NCBI GenBank assembly: GCA_028716975.1
Contig: JAQUOU010000006.1
Span: 62,001 to 126,000 of the forward strand
DNA length: 64,000 nucleotides
Source of the DNA: Methylobacter sp.
GTDB taxonomy: Bacteria; Pseudomonadota; Gammaproteobacteria; Methylococcales; Methylomonadaceae
Direction of reading: 5' to 3'
Positions within the stretch are counted from its first letter, which is position 1, and each line of letters opens with the position of its first letter. A program made the position numbers and the translations under genes. Below, piece after piece: positions 10,595-21,700 of the stretch. Under the pieces are notes generated by a model. It was given only the letters and a program-made list of their open reading frames with translations. It had not been told where the DNA came from and did not search any database.

Positions 10595-12054
10595 ACTTCC
10601 CGAACAGCCAGATGCCTACCGAGGTCGGGAGTATCGACCGCATACATTTTGTCGGTATAGGCGGGACCGGCATGAGCGGTATCGCCGAGGTTTTATCGAA
10701 TCTGGGCTATCAGGTCTCGGGTTCCGATATAAAAGAAAGTCCGGTGACTCAGAGACTGGCTGAGCTGGGCGTGATGATTACTATCGGGCATAAACGGGAA
10801 AATATCACTCATGCCGATGTCGTAGTCGCTTCAAGCGCGATAGACCGCAGCAATGAAGAAATCGATGAAGCATACCGCAACAGAATACCCGTCATTCCTC
10901 GGGCGGAAATGCTGGCCGAACTGATGCGATTCAGGTTTGGCATAGCTATCGCGGGAACTCACGGCAAAACCACAACGACCAGTTTAACGGCAAGCCTGCT
11001 TGCCGAAGGCGGACTTGATCCTACCTTTGTCATCGGCGGACGCTTAAATAGTGCAGGGAGTAATGCCAAATTAGGTCTGGGCCATTACCTGGTTGCCGAA
11101 GCCGATGAAAGCGATGCGTCATTTTTGTATTTGCAGCCGATGATGGCGGTGGTCACCAATATCGACCAGGATCATATGGCAACTTATCAAGGCAGTTATC
11201 AGCGCTTGAAAGATACCTTTATAGAGTTTTTACACCACTTGCCTTTTTATGGCCTTGCAGTGTTATGTCTGGATGATGAAGGTGTCCAGGAAATCCTGCC
11301 GGAAATATCCAAGCCGGTGATTACGTATGGTGTGCATGAGGATGCGGATATACGCGCGCAGGACATCAGGCAGGAAGGCATGCATACCTCTTTTGAAGTG
11401 ATTCGTAGAGGCGATTATCCCGATCTGCAGGTTACTTTAAATATGCCCGGCTGGCATAACATGCTCAATGCGCTTGCGGCTATTGCCATTGCGACGAAGT
11501 TGAATGTGGCTGATGGAGCCATCATAAAAAGCCTGGGCGCCTTTAAAGGCGTGGGCAGACGGTTTCAGCATACGACGATTACTCTTCCCACGATAGGCCA
11601 ACTGCCTTTGGTCGATGACTATGGCCATCATCCGCGCGAAATTGCCGCAACTCTTGAGGCGTTAAGTCAAGCTTGGCCGGACAAACGCTCAGTGATTATT
11701 TTTCAGCCGCACCGATACACCCGAACCCGGGATTTGTTTGAAGACTTTGTGCGCATTCTTTCTACTGTTGATGTATTGATTCTGATGGAGGTTTATTCCG
11801 CCGGGGAAGCCATAATTCCAGGTTCGGATAGCCGGGCGTTAAGCCGGGCTATCCGTATGCGCGGACAAATTGATCCGGTATTTGTCGAAAACCGGGAAGA
11901 GTTACCTGACATATTGGCCGGGATAGTACGCGCTGATGATGTGATTTTAACGATGGGGGCAGGGAATGTGGGGCAGATTGCGGCACAGCTGCCGGAGTTA
12001 TTGACTGAAGCGTTGGAGTATCGGGTTACGCTGCCGCTGACCCGGTCAACATGA
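10591..12054 (+). CDS. murC: UDP-MurNAc--L-alanine ligase MurC
   Basis: First Mur ligase, attaching L-Ala to UDP-MurNAc. It has the N-terminal UDP-binding [16 protein letters not shown], the P-loop GTHGKTT at 122-128, EADESDASF and the C-terminal [15 protein letters not shown] and FQPHRYTRT motifs. The product is 487 aa. The start overlaps the murG stop and its stop overlaps the murB start. Confidence 0.97.
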   Translation: MNFPNSQMPTEVGSIDRIHFVGIGGTGMSGIAEVLSNLGYQVSGSDIKESPVTQRLAELGVMITIGHKRENITHADVVVASSAIDRSNEEIDEAYRNRIPVIPRAEMLAELMRFRFGIAIAGTHGKTTTTSLTASLLAEGGLDPTFVIGGRLNSAGSNAKLGLGHYLVAEADESDASFLYLQPMMAVVTNIDQDHMATYQGSYQRLKDTFIEFLHHLPFYGLAVLCLDDEGVQEILPEISKPVITYGVHEDADIRAQDIRQEGMHTSFEVIRRGDYPDLQVTLNMPGWHNMLNALAAIAIATKLNVADGAIIKSLGAFKGVGRRFQHTTITLPTIGQLPLVDDYGHHPREIAATLEALSQAWPDKRSVIIFQPHRYTRTRDLFEDFVRILSTVDVLILMEVYSAGEAIIPGSDSRALSRAIRMRGQIDPVFVENREELPDILAGIVRADDVILTMGAGNVGQIAAQLPELLTEALEYRVTLPLTRST

Positions 12055-12938
12055 AAGGTCGTTTATTAAAGAATGAAAAGTTGGCGAAATATACCAGTTG
12101 GCGCGTGGGTGGCCCGGCTGACCAACTGTATATTCCATTTGACCGGCAGGATCTGTGTGAATTTGTCAGGACTTTGCCGGATTCAGAACCCGTATTTTGG
12201 ATGGGATTGGGCAGTAATTTATTAATCAGGGATGGCGGTATACGAGGCACGGTGATCAATACCAAGGGTCGATTAAAAGAAATGAAATTAGCTGGGAATG
12301 CATCGGTTTATGTAGAAGCGGGAGTTCCGTGCGCGCATGTCGCCCGGTTTTGTGGAGAACAAGGATTAGTCAGCGCGGAATTTTTGGCAGGGATACCGGG
12401 AACTATGGGTGGCGCATTAAAAATGAATGCCGGAGCATTTGGCGGAGAAACCTGGAATATTGTCAAACAGGTAGAGGTGATAAATGCATCGGGTCAAGTC
12501 AATCTTCGCAATCCACAGGATTTTAAAGTGAGTTACCGCTCGGTGAAAAGTACGGAAAAAGAATGGTTTCTGGCTGTGCATTTAAATCTTCAGCCTGGAG
12601 ATGTGGAAGCGAGCCAGCAAAAAATCAGGGAGTTATTGGAAAAACGGGCCAGAACCCAGCCGACCAACCAGCCAAGTTGCGGATCGGTATTTAAAAATCC
12701 TGAAGGCGACTATGCGGCCAGATTGATAGAACAAACAGGTTTAAAAGGCTTTGCAATTGGCGGCGCCTGTGTGTCGGAAAAGCATGCGAATTTTATTGTG
12801 AATACCGGCAAGGCCACGGCGGCGGATATTGAAGATTTAATAAAATATGTTCAGCTTAAAGTTAAAGAGCATGAAGGTGTGGGTTTGCAGACTGAAGTTT
12901 GTATAGTAGGTGAAACGTGTGAGGTCATTAGTGCTTAA
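12051..12938 (+). CDS. murB: UDP-N-acetylenolpyruvoylglucosamine reductase MurB (type II)
   Basis: FAD-dependent enzyme that reduces UDP-GlcNAc-enolpyruvate to UDP-MurNAc with NADPH. FAD-binding features [17 protein letters not shown] ([13 protein letters not shown]) and [12 protein letters not shown] are near the N-terminus, and the catalytic serine lies in SCGSVFKNP. At 295 aa it is the shorter type II form rather than the about 340-aa E. coli type I enzyme. The start overlaps murC by 4 nt. Confidence 0.95.
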   Translation: MKGRLLKNEKLAKYTSWRVGGPADQLYIPFDRQDLCEFVRTLPDSEPVFWMGLGSNLLIRDGGIRGTVINTKGRLKEMKLAGNASVYVEAGVPCAHVARFCGEQGLVSAEFLAGIPGTMGGALKMNAGAFGGETWNIVKQVEVINASGQVNLRNPQDFKVSYRSVKSTEKEWFLAVHLNLQPGDVEASQQKIRELLEKRARTQPTNQPSCGSVFKNPEGDYAARLIEQTGLKGFAIGGACVSEKHANFIVNTGKATAADIEDLIKYVQLKVKEHEGVGLQTEVCIVGETCEVISA

Positions 12939-13851
12939 AAAACCGGAAGAATTTGGGCGTGTTGCTGTGTTGATGGGCGGCTGTTCCGCCGAAAGAGAAG
13001 TTTCTTTGAAAAGCGGCGCGGCGGTCCATAAAGCATTAAAAAATAAAGGCGTAGATGCTGTTGCCATTGACGTCAGCGGAAGCCCTATTGAAGCTTTGAG
13101 CGGTTTAAAAATCGACCGGGTATTTAATATTATCCACGGGCGGGGCGGTGAAGACGGCGTGCTTCAAGGCGTTCTCGAGGTTTTGGGGCTTCCTTATACC
13201 GGCAGCGGTGTCATGGCGTCTGCGCTCACTATGGATAAGCTCCGCACCAAGCTGTGTTGGCGGGGTTATGGATTGGTTACGCCTGAATGGTATTTATTGA
13301 AAGATGAAAATGATCTCGATGCCTGTATAGAAAAGCTGGGCTTCCCGGTTATCGTCAAGCCTGCCCAGGAAGGCTCCAGCATCGGCATGAGCAAGGCAAG
13401 TAGCCGCGAGGAGCTGCTGAAGGCTTTGGAAATGGCGGCACAATACCGCTGTGATGTTTATGCCGAAGCCTGGATATCGGGTAAAGAGTATACCGTGGCG
13501 GTATTGAATGGCGAGGCATTGCCGGTCATCCGCCTGGAAACGCCTCATGTATTTTATGATTACGAAGCAAAATATCACGCTACGACTACTCAATATCATT
13601 GTCCTTGCGGCTTAAGCCAGGACCAGGAACTGCAATTAAGACAGCTTGCTGTAAAAGCCGGCGATGTGGTAGGCGTTAAAGGCTGGGCAAGAGTGGATAT
13701 ATTCATCGATGACTTCGGGCAGTACCAGTTAATTGAAGTAAATACCGTGCCTGGGATGACTGATCACAGTTTAGTGCCGATGGCGGCTAAACAGGCAGGT
13801 ATTAATTTTGAAGAATTAGTCTGGCGTATATTGGAAACAAGTCTCGGATAA
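12931..13851 (+). CDS. ddl: D-alanine--D-alanine ligase
   Basis: ATP-grasp ligase that makes D-Ala-D-Ala for MurF. Motifs include GGCSAEREVSLKSG near the N-terminus, HGRGGEDGVLQG, the ATP-grasp segment FPVIVKPAQEGSSIGMS and the C-terminal LIEVNTVPGMTDHSLVP. I prefer GTG 12931 because GAGG sits six nucleotides upstream and the resulting 306 aa matches DdlB length. GTG codons at 12919 and 12910 are in-frame alternatives. It overlaps the end of murB by 8 nt with this start. Confidence 0.95.
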   Translation: MLKKPEEFGRVAVLMGGCSAEREVSLKSGAAVHKALKNKGVDAVAIDVSGSPIEALSGLKIDRVFNIIHGRGGEDGVLQGVLEVLGLPYTGSGVMASALTMDKLRTKLCWRGYGLVTPEWYLLKDENDLDACIEKLGFPVIVKPAQEGSSIGMSKASSREELLKALEMAAQYRCDVYAEAWISGKEYTVAVLNGEALPVIRLETPHVFYDYEAKYHATTTQYHCPCGLSQDQELQLRQLAVKAGDVVGVKGWARVDIFIDDFGQYQLIEVNTVPGMTDHSLVPMAAKQAGINFEELVWRILETSLG

Positions 13852-13857
13852 TGAGCA

Positions 13858-14655
13858 ATGCGAGCAGCAAAAATTTTGGCGATTGTCTTGCTGGTAACCG
13901 GACTGGTTTGGATTTATGGCGGTGACATTAAAAAGTACGGTTCCAAGGCCATTCCTATTAAATACGTCAGGACTGAAGGAGTGTTTCAATACCTGGGTAA
14001 GGATGAAATAAAAACTACTTTACAGCCTTGGGTGCTGACAGGATTTTTTTCGGCGGATATGAAGGCGATACAGCTGGCGGTCTTGCAATTACCGTGGGTG
14101 GATGCCGTTACGGTCAAGCGCAGCTGGCCGGACGCGATTGATATAAAGGTGCGGGAGCGAAAGCCTTATGTACGTTGGGGACAACAGAGTTTGTTAAATG
14201 AGCGGGGTGATATTTTTACCCCCAGGAATGTCGGGCAATTCCAGGCTTTGCCTTTACTTACGGGGCCCGCTTTGCAACAAAAGAAGGTACTCGAAATAAT
14301 GAAGGGAGTAAAAACGGCATTAGCTGATCAATCCCTGGAGTTGGCGGAGTTTAGTATTAATGATCGATGGGCATGGCGGATCCGGCTGGAAACCGGCATG
14401 GAGATATTGTTGGGAAGGAATGAACAGTTAAAGAAGTTGCAGCGTTTTTTAAAAACGCTGCCGATATTGGGACAAGAGCAGGTTGATACCATTGCGATAG
14501 TTGATTTGAGATATCCAAACGGATATGCGGTTTCATGGAAACCGGGATCTGAAGAAATTGACTGGAAAAATATTGCAAACCCGCAAAATAAAACAGATGC
14601 ACAATTAAAAAAGGCGGTCGAAAGTAGGCAACATGGCGAAAAAAACAGAACGTAA
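13858..14655 (+). CDS. ftsQ: Cell division protein FtsQ
   Basis: Bitopic division protein (265 aa). An N-terminal membrane segment at about 4-21 is followed by a POTRA domain (around IKYVRTEGVFQYLGKDEI) and the periplasmic FtsQ/DivIB domain (LPWVDAVTVKRSWPDAIDIKV, ERKPYVRWG). It links early and late divisome proteins through FtsB/FtsL. Its 3' end overlaps ftsA by 23 nt, consistent with the usual ftsQAZ coupling. Confidence 0.93.
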   Translation: MRAAKILAIVLLVTGLVWIYGGDIKKYGSKAIPIKYVRTEGVFQYLGKDEIKTTLQPWVLTGFFSADMKAIQLAVLQLPWVDAVTVKRSWPDAIDIKVRERKPYVRWGQQSLLNERGDIFTPRNVGQFQALPLLTGPALQQKKVLEIMKGVKTALADQSLELAEFSINDRWAWRIRLETGMEILLGRNEQLKKLQRFLKTLPILGQEQVDTIAIVDLRYPNGYAVSWKPGSEEIDWKNIANPQNKTDAQLKKAVESRQHGEKNRT

Positions 14656-15859
14656 TTTAATTGTCGGGCTTGACATTGGTACTTCAAAAGTCGCTGCCAT
14701 CGTGGGTGAACTCTCCAATGATGGCAATATTGAAGTAATAGGCATTGGATCATCAGTATCGCGCGGTCTTAAAAAAGGAGTCGTTGTTAATCTTGAATCA
14801 ACTGTGCAATCGATACAAAGAGCTATTGAAGAGGCTGAATTAATGGCGGGGTGCCAGATTAAGTCAGTTTTTGCAGGCATTGCGGGCAGTCATATCAGAA
14901 GCCTTAACTCGCACGGCATTGTGGCGATCAAGGACAAGGAAGTGACTCAATATGACATAGACAGGGTTATTGATTCGGCTCGCGCAGTCGCTATTCCGGC
15001 CGATCAGAAAATTTTGCATATTTTGCCGCAGGAATTTGTTATCGATCTTCAGGACGGCATTAAGGAGCCTATCGGCATGTCGGGAATTCGTCTGGAGGCA
15101 AAGGTTCATATGGTAACCGGCAGCGTCAGTGCCTCACAGAACATTATCAAGTGTATCCGGCGTTGCGGATTGGAAGTGGAAGATATTGTACTGGAGCAAT
15201 TGGCCTCCTGTAATTCTGTGCTTACGGAGGATGAAAAAGAGCTTGGCGTGTGCTTGATCGATATTGGCGGTGGCACCACGGATATCGCTATTTTTGTTGA
15301 AGGGGCAATCAAACATACCGCCGTAATTCCTATAGCGGGCGATCAGGTTACTAATGATATAGCTGTGGCTTTACGAACCCCTACCGTAAATGCCGAGGAC
15401 ATTAAACGAAAATATGCCTGTGCGTTAACGCAATTGGCAAGTGTGGACGGAGTTATTGAGGTGCCGAGCATCGGCGATAGGGCGCCTCGGAAGATTTCAA
15501 CGCAAAATTTAGCGGAAATTATAGAACCGCGTTATGAGGAATTGATCCTGCTGGTCCAATCGGAACTCAGGCGCAGTGGTTATGAAGAATTGATTGCCGC
15601 CGGAATAGTTTTGACTGGCGGTAGTGCAAAAGTAATGGGATTAATCGAGTTGGCGGAAGAAATTTTTCATATGCCGGTTCGAATGGGTACCCCGCAAAAT
15701 GTTACGGGATTAACTGAAGTAGTAAAAAATCCGATCCATTCTACCGGTGTCGGATTGTTAATCTATGGAAAAGAGCATCAGGGCATAGGCAGAAGTAATG
15801 ATTCTGAAGGATTCGGATGGCTCTCTAAAATGAAAAATTGGTTTCAGGGTAATTTTTAA
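14633..15859 (+). CDS. ftsA: Cell division protein FtsA
   Basis: Actin-like ATPase that tethers FtsZ to the membrane. Nucleotide-binding motifs are visible: VGLDIGTSKVAAIVGE at the N-terminus, LIDIGGGTTDIAIF and GIVLTGGSAKVMGL. The extreme C-terminus (GWLSKMKNWFQGNF) is a plausible amphipathic membrane-targeting helix. The product is 408 aa. It overlaps ftsQ and precedes ftsZ by 28 nt. Confidence 0.96.
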   Translation: MAKKTERNLIVGLDIGTSKVAAIVGELSNDGNIEVIGIGSSVSRGLKKGVVVNLESTVQSIQRAIEEAELMAGCQIKSVFAGIAGSHIRSLNSHGIVAIKDKEVTQYDIDRVIDSARAVAIPADQKILHILPQEFVIDLQDGIKEPIGMSGIRLEAKVHMVTGSVSASQNIIKCIRRCGLEVEDIVLEQLASCNSVLTEDEKELGVCLIDIGGGTTDIAIFVEGAIKHTAVIPIAGDQVTNDIAVALRTPTVNAEDIKRKYACALTQLASVDGVIEVPSIGDRAPRKISTQNLAEIIEPRYEELILLVQSELRRSGYEELIAAGIVLTGGSAKVMGLIELAEEIFHMPVRMGTPQNVTGLTEVVKNPIHSTGVGLLIYGKEHQGIGRSNDSEGFGWLSKMKNWFQGNF

Positions 15860-15887
15860 TAGTTTAATAATACAAGGTGCAGCGAAA

Positions 15888-17048
15888 ATGAAATACGAGC
15901 TAATTGATATGTGCAGCGAGACGGCAGTCATCAAGGTTATTGGTGTTGGCGGCGGCGGTGGAAATGCAGTCAATCATATGGTTGGGTGCCATATTGAGGG
16001 GGTTGAATTTATCTGTGCGAATACCGATGCGCAAGCATTGAGGAGGTTAAACATTGGTACGATAATCCAATTAGGCGTCGAATTAACAAAAGGTCTGGGT
16101 GCAGGTACAAATCCTGAAGTTGGAAGGCAGGCGGCAGAAGAAAACAAGGAACGCATTAAAGAAGTTTTACAGGGAGCGGATATGGTTTTTTTGACTGCTG
16201 GCATGGGGGGAGGAACCGGCACAGGCGCGATTCCTGTTATTGCTGAAATTGCCAGAGAAATGGGCATACTGACAGTTGCTGTTGTCACCAAGCCATTTTT
16301 GTTTGAAGGTAAGAAGAAACAGGCCGTTGCGGAACAAGGCATAGCGGAGCTTGAAAAATATGTCGATTCGTTGATTACCATCCCCAATCAAAAATTGTTG
16401 CCGGTCTTGGGTAACAGCGTATCATTGATGAATGCCTTTAAAGCGGCTAATGATGTATTGCTGGATGCGGTGCAGGGCATTACTGATCTTATTGTTCATC
16501 CAGGCATGATTAATGTGGACTTTGCTGATGTCAGAACGGTCATGTCAGGTATGGGCGCCGCCATTATGGGTACAGGTTCGGCAACAGGCGAACATCGCGC
16601 CAGGGAAGCGGCTGAAAAAGCCATTGCCTGCCCATTGCTCGAAGATATAAATTTGCAAGGCGCGCGCGGTATTCTGGTTAATATTTCTGCCGCTGATATG
16701 GGCATTGCCGAATTTAACGAAGTCGGTAATATTGTGCATGAATTTGCATCGGAAGATGCCATCATTAAAATCGGTACGGCTATTGATCCGGCGTTAGGTG
16801 ATGAAATTAAAGTGACTGTAGTCGCTACAGGAATGGGAGCGCCCGCGGCGATTGTGGCTAAAGCTCCTGCTAAAGTTATGCCGATAACGCCGGTTGGCGG
16901 CAATCCTAATTATGAAGGATTGGATAAACCCACAGTAATACGTAATAAAAACGAAAACAGGGGAACACGCTTTGGCGCGCAGCCTAAAAAAGATGTAGAT
17001 TTGGATTATCTGGATATCCCGGCCTTTTTAAGACGGCAGGCCGATTAG
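15888..17048 (+). CDS. ftsZ: Cell division GTPase FtsZ
   Basis: Tubulin-like GTPase that forms the Z-ring. The N-terminal GVGGGGGNAVNHM loop and the tubulin signature GGGTGTG at 107-113 are clear, and NADFADV-like (NVDFADVRTVMSGMG) is in the T7 region. A variable linker ends in the conserved C-terminal peptide DYLDIPAFLRRQAD, which binds FtsA and other partners. The product is 386 aa. The true start could be ATG 15888 or ATG 15909; I kept the first. Confidence 0.97.
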   Translation: MKYELIDMCSETAVIKVIGVGGGGGNAVNHMVGCHIEGVEFICANTDAQALRRLNIGTIIQLGVELTKGLGAGTNPEVGRQAAEENKERIKEVLQGADMVFLTAGMGGGTGTGAIPVIAEIAREMGILTVAVVTKPFLFEGKKKQAVAEQGIAELEKYVDSLITIPNQKLLPVLGNSVSLMNAFKAANDVLLDAVQGITDLIVHPGMINVDFADVRTVMSGMGAAIMGTGSATGEHRAREAAEKAIACPLLEDINLQGARGILVNISAADMGIAEFNEVGNIVHEFASEDAIIKIGTAIDPALGDEIKVTVVATGMGAPAAIVAKAPAKVMPITPVGGNPNYEGLDKPTVIRNKNENRGTRFGAQPKKDVDLDYLDIPAFLRRQAD

Positions 17049-17133
17049 TCGGCTCCAAAAGGTTAGGCTCTCTGATTGGACCTGATTGTGATAGACTTTC
17101 CGCTTCCGCCACATTTTTCGGCTTATTTATTTC

Positions 17134-18057
17134 ATGATTAAACAGCGAACTTTAAAAAACACAATCAGGGCCACAGGCGTAGGGCTGCATACAGGCAGTA
17201 AAGTGTATCTGACTTTACGCCCTGCCGAGCCGAATACGGGCATCAGGTTCCGGCGAGTTGATTTGGAGCATCCGGTCACCATCCAGGCAACGCCTGGAAA
17301 TGTCGGAGAAACCGTACTGTCAACGACCTTGGTGGCAGGCGACGTTAAAATATCAACAATAGAGCATTTGCTTTCAGCTTTTGCCGGCTTGGGCATAGAC
17401 AATGCTATGGTTGATGTCAGTGCGGCAGAAGTCCCGATTATGGACGGCAGTGCCGGGCCTTTTGTGTTTTTGCTTCAGTCGGCTGGGGTTGAGGAACAGG
17501 ATAGTCCAAAGCAATATATCCGGATAAAACGTAGTATCAGAGTCGAGGACGGGGATAAATGGGCGGCTTTTGATCCGCTTGATGGATTTAAGGTTACTTT
17601 TACTATTGATTTTGAACATCCTGCTTTTGAGGATAGAGTTAAAACAGCGACGATGGATTTTTCATCAACTACTTTTGTAAAGGAAGTCAGTCGGGCCAGG
17701 ACTTTTGGCTTTATGAAAGATATTGACATGCTGCGCCGGAATAACCTTGCGCTTGGCGGCAGCCTGGATAATGCCATTGTAGTTGATGAGGCTAAAGTGC
17801 TTAACGAAGATGGGCTGCGTTATGCGGATGAATTTGTTAAGCATAAGATTCTTGACGCCATTGGCGACCTGTATCTTTTGGGGCATAGTTTGATTGGTGA
17901 GTTTACCGGTTTTAAATCGGGCCATGGATTGAACAATAAATTACTTCGTACTTTACTCGCTGATAAAGATGCATGGGAAATGATAACTTTTGATGAAGAA
18001 GAAGATGCCCCGATTTCTTTTATGCGCTCTGCGCAATCTCCACGTCCAGCCGCGTAA
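17134..18057 (+). CDS. lpxC: UDP-3-O-acyl-N-acetylglucosamine deacetylase LpxC
   Basis: Zinc deacetylase, the committed step of lipid A synthesis. [16 protein letters not shown] opens the protein, [12 protein letters not shown] carries the first zinc histidine, [14 protein letters not shown] the second zinc site, and [10 protein letters not shown] the catalytic C-terminal histidine. The product is 307 aa. It is the last gene of the dcw cluster, 85 nt after ftsZ, and converges with the DUF721 gene 6 nt away. Confidence 0.97.
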   Translation: MIKQRTLKNTIRATGVGLHTGSKVYLTLRPAEPNTGIRFRRVDLEHPVTIQATPGNVGETVLSTTLVAGDVKISTIEHLLSAFAGLGIDNAMVDVSAAEVPIMDGSAGPFVFLLQSAGVEEQDSPKQYIRIKRSIRVEDGDKWAAFDPLDGFKVTFTIDFEHPAFEDRVKTATMDFSSTTFVKEVSRARTFGFMKDIDMLRRNNLALGGSLDNAIVVDEAKVLNEDGLRYADEFVKHKILDAIGDLYLLGHSLIGEFTGFKSGHGLNNKLLRTLLADKDAWEMITFDEEEDAPISFMRSAQSPRPAA

Positions 18058-18063
18058 TTTTCT

Positions 18064-18519
18064 CTAACCGGACAATCGCTCCAGCGTTGCACTAAGCTTG
18101 AGTAATGCTAGCTTCAATTGATTATCCGGAACTGCGAAGCTATGGTTCCGGATGATTTCAATGTTTTCGGCGGAAGGAATAATCGCCTTTTCTCCAGGCT
18201 GTCTGCTAATACCGGTCTGCTCGCTAATAATTTTAATCTGCATTACTTCGATTGACTGCCTTGTCAGCAGCGGAATAGCTGCAAGAATTTCGGTATTATA
18301 AAAGCGCAGCTGTGATGCCCAATTGGCAGAATCCGTATAAATTAATAATTTTTTGTTATTGATAACGCAGTGGCGGGCATATTTGGCTAATGTCTCCGGT
18401 AAAACGGTTCTGATAACTTGCAGCAGTAGTTTTTGATGCTCAACCTGACTGTAAAGATTAACGATTGTCCTGTTTGGGAACGCCAAGGCTGCTTTGAACG
18501 GGATTGTTTTTTTCGCCAT
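18064..18519 (-). CDS. DUF721 / DciA-like protein
   Basis: A 151-aa protein of the DUF721 family. The segment LLIYTDSANWASQLRFYNTE matches the family's core, which in DciA proteins forms the KH-like N-terminal fold. DciA loads or activates the replicative helicase DnaB in bacteria that lack DnaC/DnaI. Whether this protein does so is inference from family membership. It lies convergent to lpxC and close to dnaE, which fits a replication role but does not prove it. Confidence 0.75.
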   Translation of the reverse strand: MAKKTIPFKAALAFPNRTIVNLYSQVEHQKLLLQVIRTVLPETLAKYARHCVINNKKLLIYTDSANWASQLRFYNTEILAAIPLLTRQSIEVMQIKIISEQTGISRQPGEKAIIPSAENIEIIRNHSFAVPDNQLKLALLKLSATLERLSG

Positions 18520-18749
18520 AAATATAATCAGGAAAATGCTTTTGTTCGAACCATAGTCGCCATAGTCGCCACTTTCAATTTAAAGAAAGTTGGCAATGTT
18601 CGGATGGTTAAAAATTTACCGAACTCTAAAGCGAGAAAGGTTAAAATATTTCTAAAATAAATCGATCCTATTTTTTATTAATCTGCTTTCTTTAATCAGA
18701 TTGAAATTACTTCACCACGCCTATCTGATTCCAATCAACAATTAATTGC

Positions 18750-21700
18750 ATGCATCCTGAGTTTGTTCATTTAAGGCTACATACCGAATTTTCTCTGGTC
18801 GATGGGATTGTCAAAATCAAACCCTTGGTTAAACGTCTGGCTGAACTGAATATGCCGGCTGTTGCAATCACAGAATACGCTAATCTGTTCTCATTGGTAA
18901 AGTTTTATCGGGCTGCATTGGGACAGGGGATCAAGCCCATAGCCGGATGTGATGTTTTGATATTTAATCCCGAAGAGCCTGTTGTACCTAATAAACTGAC
19001 TTTGCTGGTGAATAACGATGCCGGCTATGTCACTCTGACTGAATTGATTTCAAAAGCATATCAGGAGGGGCAGCATCAGGGAGTGCCGATGTTAAAGCAG
19101 GCGTGGATAGAAGAAAATCATGCCGGGTTGATAGCTTTATCCGGCGCCATGAACGGAGATATAGGGAAGGCTCTGTTAGCTGAAAACAAGGGCGCGGCCA
19201 AGCGGCTGGCAGAGCTATGGGGCGGATTATTTGAACAAAGTTTTTATCTGGAATTACAGCGTGTAGGTAAGCCCGAAGAGGAGCGATATATTGCCGCCGC
19301 GGTTGACCTGGCTTTGGAAACAGGTTTGCCGGTAGTTGCCACCAATGATGTCCGGTTTATTTACCAAAAGGATTTTGATGCTCATGAAGTCCGGGTTTGT
19401 ATCAACCAGGGGCGCGTATTGGATGATAACCGGAGACCGAAGGACTATACCAACCAGCAATATTTACGCAGCACTGAGGAAATGGCGGAGTTGTTTGCCG
19501 ATATTCCCGAAGCGCTGGAAAACACAATAGAAATTGCCAAGCGTTGTAATTTGAACTTGATCCTGGGGGAGAACTTTCTTCCTGATTTTCCTGTGCCAGC
19601 AGGAATGACGCTGGGTGAATTAATGGCAGATGCTGCTAAAGAGGGTCTGGAAGAGCGGTTGCAGCGGTATCCTGCTTTTGGTAAGGGAACAGATGAAGAA
19701 AATCGTAAGGTTTACTATGAACGTCTGGCTACCGAATTACAGATGATTACCCAGATGGGTTTTCCGGGTTATTTTATGATTGTGGCTGATTTTATTCAGT
19801 GGGCAAAAAATAATCTGATTCCGGTTGGCCCCGGACGTGGTTCAGGCGCAGGCTCGCTAGTCGCGTATGCGCTTAAAATCACCGATCTTGATCCTATAGA
19901 ATTTGACCTGCTGTTCGAACGGTTTCTTAATCCTGAGCGGGTTTCCATGCCTGATTTTGACGTTGATTTCTGCATGGACAGGCGCGATGAAGTCATTGAT
20001 TATGTTGCGCGCCATTATGGCCGCGATCATGTCGCCCAGATTATCACCTATGGTTCAATGGCGGCTAAAGCGGTTATACGCGATGTAGGCCGGGTACTGG
20101 GCTTTGCTTATGGTTTTGTTGACAGGTTGGCCAAGCTGATTCCGTTTGAAATCGGCATGACTTTGGAGAAAGCGCTAAAAGATAGTCCGGAGCTTAAGCA
20201 GCTTTACGAGACTGAAGAAGAAGTCAGGACGTTGATTGATATGGCGCGCACGCTTGAAGGGATTGTGCGGAACGCCGGGAAACATGCCGGCGGAGTGGTT
20301 ATTTCCCCGACCCGCTTAACGAATTTTACCCCTCTTTATTGTGAGCAGGGTGGCGGAAACTTGGTTACCCAATTTGACAAGGACGATGTGGAAGCCGTCG
20401 GTCTGGTCAAATTCGACTTTTTAGGATTACGCACCCTGACTATTATTGATTGGACGTTGCAAACTATTAATCATAAAAAGCAGCAAACCGGCGACAATCC
20501 TATTGATATAACGACTATTCCCAGAGATGACACTGCCTCCTATGAGTTGTTAAAAAACGGTCAGACCACGGCCATATTTCAACTTGAATCCAGGGGCATG
20601 AAAGAGCTGATAAAAAAGCTTAAACCGGACTGCTTTGACGATATTATTGCGCTGGTGGCGCTGTTTCGTCCGGGCCCTCTGGAATCGGGCATGGTGGATG
20701 ATTACATCAATGTGAAGCATGGAGCAAAAGCGGAATATTCTCATCCTCTGCTTGAATCTATTTTAAAACCGACTAATGGCGTTATTTTATATCAGGAGCA
20801 GGTCATGCAGATTGCGCGTGAACTGGCGCAATATACGCTGGGCGGAGCCGATATGCTGCGGCGCGCGATGGGTAAGAAAAAACCGGAGGAAATGGCCAAA
20901 CAGCGTGAAGTTTTTACCCTGGGTGCAGTAGCCAATCAAATTGATGAAAAAATTGCCACTTATATTTTCGATTTGATGGAAAAATTTGCCGGGTATGGGT
21001 TTAATAAATCGCATTCTGCGGCCTATGCACTGGTAGCCTATCAAACGGCTTGGTTAAAAGCTCATTATCCCGCCGCTTTTATGGCCGCCGTGCTTTCATC
21101 CGATATGGATAATACCGACAAGATTGTGGTATTGATAGACGAGTGCCGGCATATGAAGCTGGTGATTTGTCCGCCTAATATCAATGTTTCAAATTTTCGA
21201 TTCACTGTTAATGACAATAATCAAATTGTTTACGGATTGGGCGCCATCAAAGGTGTAGGCCAAGCTGCTATCGAGGATATGCTCAAGGAAAGAAATGCAA
21301 ATGGCCGGTTTTCTGATTTGTATGATTTATGCAAGCGTGTCGATTTAAGAAAAGTTAACCGGCGTGTGCTGGAAGCGTTAATCAGGGCAGGGGCTTTTGA
21401 TCAGTTTAATACGTGCCGGGCCAGTCATTTAGCAGAGCTGCCCACGGTCTTGAAAGTGGCAGAACAGCATATAAAAACGGCTCAGACGGGTCAGAATGAT
21501 TTGTTTGGTTTAACTGGCTCTGATGATAATATCAATAATGAAAGCGCCTATTCCACTGTAGTTGAACCCTGGTCTGATAATGAACGTCTGGCAGCAGAAA
21601 AAATAACGTTAGGACTGTATTTGACTGGTCATCCGATTGACCAGTATGAGCCTGAACTAAAACAGTTTACTCATGGGAAGATAGCGGCTTTGCTGGCAGA

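Noticed and set aside
15974..16387. 137-aa open frame antisense to ftsZ, and similar long antisense frames at 14328-14753, 16496-16903 and 26876-27391
   Set aside because: They mirror well-conserved genes, lack ribosome-binding sites and show no recognisable protein features.
18433..18660. 75-aa plus-strand open frame before dnaE
   Set aside because: It overlaps the DUF721 gene antisense, has no ribosome-binding site and shows no recognisable features.
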